Source: Uloborus plumipes (lineage: Eukaryota > Arthropoda > Arachnida > Araneae > Uloboridae). From it: a DNA stretch of 64,000 nt. Within the stretch, counting starts at the first letter, position 1. Each line of letters starts with the position of its first letter. The notes under the pieces were generated by a model. The model was not told the DNA's origin. It saw only the letters and a program-made list of their open reading frames with translations, and ran no database searches. A program made the translations under genes and the position numbers. The stretch spans positions 1 through 64,000 of the forward strand of contig JAXGGA010001643.1 in NCBI GenBank assembly GCA_038373865.1. Direction: 5' to 3'. Below, piece by piece: positions 23,525 to 34,700 of this stretch.

Positions 23525-26300
23525 TTCGTGGAATTCGGGAATGGTGCACTTGCGGAAAGTACATTTTTAAATCTTCAATTTCAAAAATATTTGAGAGGGC
23601 AGCCCTCCCCCCTTGTTTTTCAACCAATGACTTAAAACTAAGACTGCTCCTTTGAAAATTGACTCTTCTTCTAGCCTTATTAAAGATAACTTAAAGAATT
23701 GCTTTTTTATGCTATCAATTTCGAAACATTTTCGGAGTAGGGTTCGCAAACCCCCACCCTTTCCCCAAACATCAATACCAAAATTCAGACCGAAACTGCG
23801 CTTTTAGGTTTCATTTTCAAAGAATTTTGGAGAGATATTACCAAGGCTACACTAGATAGCGTTTTATACAGGCTTCTTCATTTGATCAAAATCCTTGGGA
23901 TAAAAACGGACGTCCTTTTCCAGCGACATCTATCGAATTTTATGGTTACTAACATTTCTACAAATCAAATAATAAAAGACAAAATTAAAAGTTAATTTGT
24001 TGGCGACCATTTTACAATTTGTCATTCAATTCTATTTTAGTGTATTTTAACGTTATTTAATAGCTCGTTCGATTTGTTGGTTTATTCTGCATTTTAACGG
24101 CTTATTTTAATTAGTTAGTGAATTATTTTTCATTTTAATTGATTCTAATTATTAACTATGAAACGACACTGGCACCGCAGAGCGATAAATGGTGATTTTG
24201 GAACGATAGTTCCATCAAAACTTTTGATGAGTTTAGATGGTCAAATTAATTTATTTGGCGATTTTTTTACATTTTAATGGAAGTTCTACGTAAAGCTTTT
24301 GAGAATATTTCAATAACCGAGATCTTTGGTAGTATGTACGTTTCAGGTACAGGTACGTTTTTTAACTTGGCGATGTATTTTCTTACCACCTAAGCGAAGA
24401 TTAAAATTTTAAGCTTGCATCGTCTTCTTTTCTCTTATTTTGCATTTTAATTTAAATTTCAATGATAATAATGGCTCGATATATTTATTAAACTTGTTAT
24501 GTTACATGCTAATGGAGCTTTTGAAGTTGATTTGGCGAGTTTTTTAATAAGAATTCTCACATTATTTCGCAGCTTTTTTTCAGTTGGCCCATTATTTTAC
24601 TTTCAAGTATTAAACTTATGTGTGAAATTAGAAACAAAAAAGGGAAGATTTCGGTGATTGGAAGTCTGGTTATCTTTCACTATTGGCGTTAAATCTTTGT
24701 GTCCAATTTATGAGCGAGGGAAATATACTTCCTTCGCAAACATAAACTAAAGAGCAACAAAATAAAGTAATTATCGCCAAAAATTTGGCAACCACAGCAG
24801 ATTCCCAATTATCGAAATATTATCAATGTGTGAAATTTAACATAAAAAGAACATTACCTTTTAATGTTGTGTAAATAAAAACAAAATTTTACAGTTGGTC
24901 GTCGTAATATTGTAGTTTTGTTTATTTTTTTCGTACTTGTATTGCTCTTTAGTACCAAACGATTATATATGCTCATTTCGTTTTTACTAAAGAAATTAAT
25001 ATGTTTTGTTGTCAATCGTCTTTCCGTTGAACACCATCGCTTCATTAGTGTACATTTCATTCTGGGGCATCAAAATGAAATGTCTCTACGAATAGATTCG
25101 CCATTTATCGCTCTGATGGGTCAACGCTATCAAAATGAACATCTGAGCTTTTGCGTAGCAATTAAGATCATGTGAGCAACAGTAATGAAACAAAATAGTA
25201 AATAGAACAATATTATTTCATTGCTACATTTTTATTTATCGGCTGCGAAGAAAAGCGTATATTTTATTAATGCAGATATGTCAAAATTGAACGCCATTGC
25301 TATATGTTGCTAATTCGAAGAAAGTAAACAATGAATGAATGTCGTATGACTGAATCATGAGTTGCGACCAACTTTACCTGAAAAGGGAATTTATTTCCCT
25401 TAAAAAGCAGTACTAAGAGGGCCTTCGGCATCAATTCACTCTGTACTCCACTTCAGTTAACTACATCAATATTTTTTAACCCTAAAAGATAGGATAAACG
25501 TCACTTTTTACAGCGGAAACAACATGCTAATAAATGTAAACAAACATTTGGGAGATCGTTGTTCAGCGCTCTCTAGCGGGCAAATCTTTACCATTGATGT
25601 TTTGAGTAATGAAGAAGCCTGTATAAAACGCTATCTAGTGTAGCCTTGATATTACTAACCACCTCTACCAATAAAGTTCTCCAAAGATCACCTCAAATTA
25701 CGTTTTCAAATTTTGAAAACTTTTTGGGGAGGAATCCCCATCTCCTCCCAGGGGCACCCCGAACTAAAATTTTTGGGAGGGAGAACATTATCATTTTGTG
25801 GAATGAAGTTCCAATTTTACCGAATGATAAAATACAAGCATGCACACATGTTGGACATGCATACCATTGAGTAAAAAAAAACATTAGGCATCTTTTAAAA
25901 AACAATTCTGAAAATTGAAAGGAACAAATAATCTCAATGTTGCAATATTATCTTCAATTTGCCGAATCGTCAGCAAAATGTGCCGAATGCGGAAATTATT
26001 GGAAGGTCACAGTGACCTCCCATCGGGGTGCTCCTGTCTCCTCCTTCCCCAAAATAGCTTCAATTAATAGCAATTTTAGAAAAAAAAAAGGAGAGAACTT
26101 CCTCTCCTTCCTCTGTCCTCTATCATTTTAAAACATGTTTTGAGTTGTACTTTAGTGTCAAAATATTTCAAGAGAGATTCCTTAAATCTTCCTTATTCCC
26201 TTAACGTCACCAAAGATAGCTTAAAACTGCAAATTTTGATATTTTCTATCAGTAAGATTCTAAAAGGAGAAACAATCCCCCAAAGTCATCAAAAATAGCC
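23525..26300 (+). repeat. Diverged tandem array, roughly 130-bp units, part 1
   Basis: Leaving out the insertion at 23842-25648, the stretch repeats a loose pattern. Each unit has TTTTAGG or TTTTCAAAT, then TTTCAAAAATTTT, a GGAGAG or GGGGAGG block, CCCC-rich text, and CACCAAAGATAGC-like text. Units are too diverged to set exact borders by eye. Similar text continues in fragments to about 26720 and dominates 29996-31300. Confidence 0.55.
23842..25648. mobile_element. Non-autonomous element with CAAGGC ends, copy 2
   Basis: The inverted ends CAAGGCTACACTAGATAGCG extend for about 40 bases and include AGCGTTTTATACAGGCTTC. GATATTAC lies on the left (23834-23841) and again at 25648-25655, with the G shared with the end, so the duplication is 7 or 8 bases. 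It interrupts the diverged tandem array. It is about 600 bp longer than copy 1 in the middle. hAT or P-like is possible, but unproven. Confidence 0.85.
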
Positions 26301-26307
26301 TAAAATT

Positions 26308-26478
26308 CAGGCCCGTCATTTAGGGGGGCAGGGGGGGTCAATTGCTCCCCCCCTCTGACTTTGAGAGATCAATGTATTTACCTATAAGTGGGCTTGGCTT
26401 TTAATGTTTTCCTATGAAATTGCATTGTGTTTGGACCCTTTGCCCCCCCCCCTGGAAAAACTTGTAATGATGTCCCTG
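26308..26478. mobile_element. hAT MITE, 171 bp, perfect 8-bp duplication
   Basis: The ends are CAGGCCCGTCATTT and AATGATGTCCCTG, flanked both sides by CTAAAATT (26300-26307, 26479-26486). It belongs to a small family with G/C-run interiors, also seen at 32811-32974, and as loose ends near 3880, 46600, 46950, 49300 and 57010. Confidence 0.92.
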
Positions 26479-26719
26479 CTAAAATTGACTTCAAATTGAA
26501 AAAACTTTCTTGCCCTATCCCTATCTTAACCAAAAACTATAATATTTTGCTTCAATTTCAAAAATTTCTTCAGATAGTCCCCCCCCCTTTCCCCTCATAC
26601 ACATATGCCCTTCTTCTTCTAATACCCTGAAAAATCGATTAAAACTGTTTTTACAGCCTCAATTTCAAAAAAATTTCCAGGACTTCCACCACCGATGCTC
26701 CTGTTTCCATCTTTTCTCA

Positions 26720-28557
26720 AACTTAACCAAATTATTTTAAAATAAGTGTTTTAAGAGTAGTAAATTTTAATATCCATTTTGCTTTTATTTTTAGTATTCA
26801 AGTAATAAGTTGCACATAATTCTCTATCTTAAACGTATTTTATGCTTTTATCCATTCTCCCCTTTCCTGTTTTTAAAAAATAAATAAATGAAACTTGTTT
26901 CTGAAAAAATTCTGTTTTGAAGATGAATAAATTTTTTTATTGAAACGCATTACCACTGAAAAAAATTAGGAAAATGTAGGTGGGCAATATTATTTGACTG
27001 TGGGGGCAATTTTATTTGACTGTGTGGGCAATTGCCCAAAAAAACCCCCCTTAAAATATGCCCTGCATTGTGTGTATAGATATGCACCTTAACATTGAAA
27101 AATTCATGAACGAGTGTCACTAAAACACCATACCGGGCAGGGCCGGGTACCCGGCTAGTTTTAAATATTCCTGTGTATTTCTATTTGAATATATTCTCCG
27201 GATAAATCAATAAGACTAGTCCGCGTTTGTAAATATTTTTGCTAAGTAAAATTTTGAACAAGTGAAAGTAGACAAATAAATAAAACAAATCAATAAACGA
27301 TGGTGATACTTCTCCCAACAAACACAATTGTCAAAATGTAGCCACTTGGATAGGAAATAATAGACATGTTGAAAATCTAAGTGGAGAGTACAGTGTTCTT
27401 TATGGTTCAGAAAGAGAGATACAAAAATGCACTTTGACCAAGTTATCCCTAATTTTTGACTTATCCAAAGAAGTAAGGTAGGAAAAGGGAGCAAAACTAT
27501 GATTTTGTAGGTTAAGTTTGAAGTTACTTAAATTTCTTTTTTACCTTGGTCTGTATTTATGATATACAAACATGATTTTAATATGTAATATTACATTAGA
27601 TTTTTATTCATTAAGCTTATTTCAAACTTTTTAGCACTGACAATGAATACTTGTCTCAAATGATTAGTGACTAATGATTATGTTTTTAGACAAGTTACCA
27701 AGCAGTTTCGCAAGGTAAGTTACATTTCATTGCATAAATCAAACACTAATTAATATGTTGGAACCGATAGCATTAGTTTAAGCAGAGCGGTCAGTAACCA
27801 TGAAATTTATTTGTCTGTTGCAATTGTTAACACTCATTACAACTATTTTTCAATTATCAATATATGCCACCTAAAAGGGTGATTTTAATTTAGCACATTT
27901 TAATTCTGTAATGATTCTGTTTTTTCAGATATGATTTTATCAGTTTAACGGATGACAGCTTTTGCAGATATGGGTTAGCCTCTAAATTAAGTTGAGTCAT
28001 ATAGAAATGAATAAACATGAGCATTTTTTTCTTTAATTCCCCCCTCCCCCTCATTCAAATAGACTGGTCTTAGACACTTGCCACAGCAGCAGTGGGTAAA
28101 CAGTATATGGCAATCCTGAGGGCTTTATGCTAAAATGTAGGAAATTATTAGAGTGAACTGATATATGCTTCCATATCTGATATTTTATTCAACACATTCT
28201 GCACTGATGCAATCCTATCCAAATTACTTTGTTGCAAGGAAAACATTATTACATATTTTTATTAATTAAAAAATCAAATGCTTATATTTTACTTCAAGGC
28301 AAGACAAATCAAGTCAAATGACATTTCGTAATTTAATTAAAGTCCTAAGCATTATGAAATGATAAGTTCCATTTCATCTTTTCATTATAAAATTTTTGAT
28401 GTCTGATAATAAGAATGTTGTCACAAAGGGTACATTAAAAATAAAAGGACAAAACAGTTGATTGCTAAAAAAGACTAGTATTTTATAAAACAAGTGTTTG
28501 AGAAACTAAGACTTTTATAACATTTAATAGAGCGGAAGAAAATTTAAAAACATTGCT
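26720..28557. other. Intergenic, one GC-rich repeat terminus
   Basis: At 27126-27160 the text CCGGGTACCCGG-CTAG-T forms a hairpin followed by CTAG|T, as at Helitron 3' ends, but no matching start was found. The rest, up to the EIF2AK1 3' end, shows nothing. Confidence 0.4.
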
Positions 28558-28563
28558 TTTATT
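28558..28563 (-). promoter_or_regulatory. Possible EIF2AK1 polyadenylation signal
   Basis: AATAAA on the - strand, 66 bases past the EIF2AK1 stop codon. It would give a very short 3' UTR. Other AT-rich candidates lie further downstream. Confidence 0.4.
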
Positions 28564-28628
28564 AAAACTTTGGTATTTAAAATATCACAGATAAAAAAAG
28601 TTCATAATACAAGACAAAAATTAAGATT

Positions 28629-28766
28629 TTATGCATTCTGATTTTGCATGGATATTACTTCATCTTTTTTTTCAATGATTTTCTTCAGTTTTTCTATTTC
28701 TTGTTCTTTTTCAAACAATAATTTCTTCAATTCAATCACTTTGGTAGCCCATTGTCTTTCAATTTT
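28629..28766 (-). CDS. EIF2AK1: EIF2AK1 exon 16 (last), residues 563-607, coiled coil
   Basis: The acceptor TTCCGTAG opens a 138-base exon that ends in TAA at 28631-28629. It encodes KIERQWATKVIELKKLLFEK followed by a heptad-like Lys/Glu/Ile pattern. A short C-terminal coiled coil after the kinase domain is a known feature of HRI. Confidence 0.92.
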   Translation of the reverse strand, partial: KIERQWATKVIELKKLLFEKEQEIEKLKKIIEKKDEVISMQNQNA

Positions 28767-31700
28767 CTACGGAAGAAGTTTAAATCAGTACTGTCAAGTA
28801 CAATGAAAAATATGTTTTTTTTTTCCTTTATTTTTTTACAGTGAAACCCAGATTTTACATTTCTCAACGGACTGTATGAAAAAAAAAAAAAAAAACGAAA
28901 ATTGCGGGGAAAACATAAATTTGGAGGACGTAAAATCAGGATTTCACTGTAATTCACTAAATTATTTCACGTAAAGCAGGAGTTCCCAAAGTGGATGCTG
29001 TAGGAAGAGGGGATGGGTGCAGCAAAGTGTCTTTGGTTTCTATATATTTATGGGCGATTCTCTGTAAACTCGTCCTTTTTCACACGAAATCTGTCCGGGC
29101 ACGGTTTTTTGAAATGTTCGTATAATTATAACACTATTGCTCAGAAAATGAATCTATTACTTTGGTTTGAAAGAGGGCCAGTTGAAGTTTGTATTTTTCT
29201 GATAAATCATGATAGGGGGTAAGTCCCCCGCCTAGTATAACGAGGCAGGGGACTGTGCCAGGTGACTGTGTTTTTGCTCTTTGTTGCGTAATATCTGCAA
29301 AACTATTGGGACATAATTAATAACGAGACTACCTATAAATTTAGGCACAAATCGTGCACATAATAACTGATATGTTTTATAATTAAATTAATTGACATTA
29401 ATAAAATCACTTCCCAGAGGACTGTTTTTGCAATGACCCTGATGCATACTTTCATCACAAATGTGGCTCTCAAACTAAGCAAAGTAGCGTTTTAACACCT
29501 TTCTCGGCGATTTCGGCAAATTCACACTGATTACTTTAAACTTCATGCCAAAAAGAATTTGTAAAAGTTATAGATTTTTCGTATTACAGCTTTGAACTTG
29601 TTGCAGGGGACTGTTTGAAAAAAATCCGGACAGAATTTACATGACAATTTTAAGTTTTAGAAAAACGTAATTATAATTTATTTCATAAGAAAAATATAGC
29701 TTCATTATTCTATTTTTAGATATTAATTTCCAAATTTATGTAGTGTTAATAGGTTTTTTGAAATACTATCTTGAACAGTTAGACTAAGGGATTGGGACAG
29801 CCAGGGGACTGTGTTTTTGGCGCTTAAATAATTTCTAGAAAAAAAATTAAATTGTTAATATTCCAAATACAATTGGGCCACAAAGTATTAATGCTTTACT
29901 TGTATTAAGAGTGATAATTACTTTATTACACTTTATTATTTTTAAAATACTTAGTCCGGACAGACAATTACCAGTTTACAGAGAATCGCCCTTATGTACA
30001 TCTGTGGATCCACAGGAGGGGAGGATTAGGGAGATCCCCCCTCCTCAACAAAGGTTTGAAAATTTGAAATCTCTCTCCTTGAGTAAAACCAATGATCCTC
30101 TCCCTTCCCACTCCCTTATATGATAAAAGAAATCAACCACAATTGTATTTTTAGGACTTTAATTTCAAAACCTTTCTAAGAAAAAGTCCCTAAACCAAGT
30201 CCTCCATATCATAGAAAATGATTACGAACTGCCGTGGGAGATCCCTTGATTTCTATTCTCTTCCCAAACGGCACCAAAGGAGTCCTGCAATCTCGTTTTT
30301 CAACCTCAAGTGCCAAAAAAATTGAGAGAGAAGACCACATAACCTCTCCCCTTCTTATCATTATAAAAAAATGTCTACAATTTCAATTTTGGAATATTTT
30401 TCAATATCGACATATTTCCGAGGGAGAGCTTTTAACCCCATACCTTAGTCTAATGTCCTTAAAGACTGACCTACAGTTGTGTCTTTACAGAGTGTCCCCA
30501 AGCCGACTTACATCATTGAGGATTGTCGAAATCTAAAAACTTCATGTTTTAAAATTTAATAGAAAACAGCTGAGGGAGAATTCCTGAAACTTTCATCCCT
30601 TCCCATAACACTGCCTAAGAGGTCCAAAAATCCCATATTAAGGACTTCAATTTTAAACAATTTCTGGGGTTATGCCCTCAAATGAATAATTACCAAAAAT
30701 TATCTAAAATTACGTTTTTATAACTCCAGTTTCTAAAACTTTCGTAGAGAAAGTTCTGAATCCCATTGTCTCACCTAATGTTATAGAAAATGGCTTACAA
30801 TTGAATTTTTAGGACATAAATTTCAAAAAAATTCCACAGAAAAGGTTTAAAACTGTCATTCTCTACCTTATGTCATCAAAGATTATCTAAAGCTGCGTTT
30901 TTGGAACTTTCACATGGAAATACTTTTCGGGATGAGTTTTGAGCCCCATGCCTCCTTTTGACTTCATCAAAGGTGCCTGCAATTGAACGTTTAGGTCTTT
31001 AATTACGAAAATGTTTCATGGGTAAGCGACCATTCCTGAATGTAAGTGAAGATCCTTTAATTTAAAATGGTGTTTTTGAAGCTTCAATATCGAAAATTGA
31101 TTGGTGAGAGTTTCTAAATCCCACCATTTTCCTTCATGTCACCAAAGATGGCCAATAATCTCGATTTTAAGCCTTCCAGTTTTGAAAAATTTCTACAGAA
31201 TGACCTCTTAATTTCCTTTTCCCCTAATACTCCCCAAGATTCTCGAAAATTACGTTTTAGAACAAAATTTCCAGGGAAGAGCCCACGCCAAACATCCCTA
31301 TATTAAATATCTTAATCGAATCAACGAATTAACTATTTTCAAATTTCATAAACTCCATTTCTGCGATAATCATTCTTCTAACTCATTTCTTTGTGACAAA
31401 TACTAACACTTGTAAAAACAGCTGCCATCTTGATATTGCAGCCTTTCATTTACAAGGAGAAAAGTTTAAGGAAAGGTCTAAATGACTACTGAAAATAAAA
31501 CCCGAGTCCTCAAATGAATCAAAAGTTGAAGGATTGGAATTAGATAATGGATCAAGAATACTGGTAGAAATACTTACTTTTTCCCCCCTTCTTATACTTG
31601 AAACACTTTTACCTATTGCTTAAATTATTTTTATAACACATACTCAATATAAATAAAATTAATAAATAAACGACGTATTTCAGTTCTTTACCTCTTTTGT

Positions 31701-34700
31701 TATGCCCAAGATTTTCATTAGTGATCCAACTTCTTATAAAATAGATTAGTCATTTGCTCTTCCCGAAATTACCTGGATCCCCACTGTTCGCGTATAAGAT
31801 CGATAGGATAGGAATGGATGAGAAAATCTCAATTCTTCAAATGCAAATTGGAAAAGTTAGGCAATCGCTGATGTAAATACAAGACTGCACAAGAGACTCA
31901 TGGTGTTTGCATGCAGCCTCAAAGCCCCTGGATCCCCATCCCTACTTAATATCACATAGCACATATAGGTTACTAAACAGGCATCCAGGATAACAGAACA
32001 CATTTCTTGGAAAACTGACAGAATTAATTGCAATAATATGGACTAAGGGAACATATTTGATAATAATAAGTATACCTCTAGATTGTCTTCAAGTAATGAA
32101 TGATTAAGAATTTCTCTGGCTGTCATTCTTTGAGAAGGATTCTTTTGTATAAGATTCTCAACTAATTCAATCTAAAACACAAGAAATAAGTTACAACAAT
32201 GAATCATTTATAAACTAAATACAAGTTTTCACCAGCGTAGGAAATAAGTATTTTATTTTGAGGAGCAGTGCTGTTCCTCAAAGTCCGATATTGAGGAGGA
32301 GCAGTTCTGTAAAATTGGGGAGCAGTTTTAGGACATTTGCTAAATTACATTTTCAATAAAGAAAACAAACCAGTTTCCTGAAATTTAATATTTCATGGGT
32401 GCATTTAAAAAGTTTTGAGTAATGACTTCAGTTTGATGACTTACGTATTACAGAATAGAAGAACTGGTGCAGATGGAATGTTCGGCTTGCTTTTGTGTTT
32501 GAGGTAGGGGCAAATGAAGGGGATCAGGGGAAAAAATATTGCCTCCAGATTTCAACGCTTGATTGTAAAATAAATGTTATATTTTTCTATTAAAAAGAAA
32601 AGTAGCTATTTACTTTTGTATATTTTTTTGCATAGCAATTTTCGATGCAATTTAGGATATTGTATTGTCTTTCTTTCGTTTTGAATCGCAAATTACGATG
32701 CAATACTGCTTATTTCCCACGCTGGTTTTCACACAAACACAAAAAATGTCATTTGTGTGGTAGTGTTATTTTCTTGTTTATTTTTTGTACATAAAATCTT
32801 GACAGAGAGGCGTCCTTTAGGAGGGTGGGTCAATTGGCCCACCCCCTGATTTAGGAAAGTTACTGTAGAGGAGAGAATTTTGCATATTTTTTACCGTTTT
32901 TTGGTACAATTTACATTGAGTCAAAACCCTTTGCCACCCCCCCTCCTCTGGAAAAATGTGAAATGACGGGTCTGCAGAGAGGATAGATTTGTTCACAGGA
33001 AAAATCATTTGAGTTATATTTTACAACCTACTATTTGAAATCTTAAATAATTTATATATTTCTATTATAAGCAAAGAATTGAGAATAAATAACATTAGCT
33101 TAATCTTTGTAAAAAAATAAATTATAAGTTATAATAATTTATTAAGCAACAACAAATATCAAGAGTTATATTCAAAGCGTCCTAAGTAAGTTAAAATATT
33201 AAACAAAATAGTTGAAATGTAAAATGTTTTTTTTTAAGACTAAAATTTACAGAAAATGCAACAATTGAATTTTGAAATTAAATGGGATACTAAATATGCT
33301 AAAAACGAAGAATGCATTCAAAACAAATTCAAATTTGCTAAATGTATTTGTAAATCAGTGTATTAAATTTTAGAGCCAGGATTCGTATTAGTAACATTTT
33401 GGGTTCGAATATAAGAGATAAAAATTTTGTTCTTTCACACTTGGAGCCATAATCTCTCAGGAGTTTATAACAAGAAGTTGCTGATTCCAAAGATAAAAAT
33501 CAACAACTGTCCATATATTCAACATTCTAAGAACTAGTACAAATATAGTCTGGTTCAAAACATGCATGGAAACTAATTATTTTCATACTTGTTTTGAGAC
33601 ATTTGCCATATCATGAACAGAGAAATTTAAAATATAACATTTGAAAAGTCCAATAACTATTTTCATTTTATACTTACATGATTTGGCCAATTTTTAATCA
33701 TCATTTCAGGAAAATTCCCTTTTAGTATGCCATCAATTGCTTTACTGAATTCCATTTGAGTTGGAAATTCATTAAGTAGCTCAATTAATATTATCCCCAA
33801 GCTGTATATATCCACCTTAAAGGGAAAAAATTACATCAGCTTTGTTAAAATAAAGCAAAGAGTTATGACTAGCACTACAAGTGTGATTTCAAACAAATTC
33901 TACTATACATGCAATATACCACCAACTTGGTTATTTCATTTCCTCCTTTCTTAAAAAAAAATTAATTGTTTTAAAAATATCATAATAAAGCAAATGAGAT
34001 AAATCAGTGAGTAAAAAAATCAAAGATTTTTTAAATTTAAATCGGATTTTTTTGATTAAAAAATAATTAGAAACTTCAGTTATTAATTAATTTACATTTA
34101 TGAATGACTTACCTTTAAGTTTTTAAAAATACCAAAACACCTTGAAGTAAAGCTTCACCAAAAAACTATGATGCAAAACCGGATTCAATGCAAATACATA
34201 TGATTCTAATCACTTTTAATATCAACAAAATTATGAAATACTATACAGAAAATTAAAGAAAATAAAGACATTGAGCAGTATCACATGAAATCTATCTAAT
34301 AACTTTAAATGAGCAATTATTGTATATCCACCCTGCGGTTGGGCAGTCGCAGGAATACATGTCAAATGGACGAGATATCTCGTCATAAACTGCAAGGTGG
34401 ATATAGATATATTTCGGATCTTGAAAATGGCTGTTTTGATAAAATTTTGTATTTATATAAAGTTTTGGTCTCTGAGTTCATCTATATCGGCTTTTTTCTG
34501 TAGATACGCGAGTTTTCACAAAAAAAAAAACCCGTTTTTTGTGCCTTCATTAACAGTTTGAGAAGCTTTCTTTTGCCATTTTCTTTATGATTACTATTAT
34601 TGTTACTGTTTCATAGCAACTACATTTTATTCTAACAATGAATTTCATATTTAATCACATCAGCATAAATTAAAATTTTTATGGTGTTTGGCAACGTTAG

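Noticed and set aside
24854..25175. Matching small open frames in both CAAGGC-ended elements (also 15329-15641)
   Set aside because: Both strands are open over the same stretch in both copies, with no recognisable domain. Sequence similarity between the copies explains this without coding.
28736..28957. A - strand open frame overlapping EIF2AK1 exon 16
   Set aside because: It uses a different frame from the coiled-coil exon and is mostly the intron and the 111-bp MITE.
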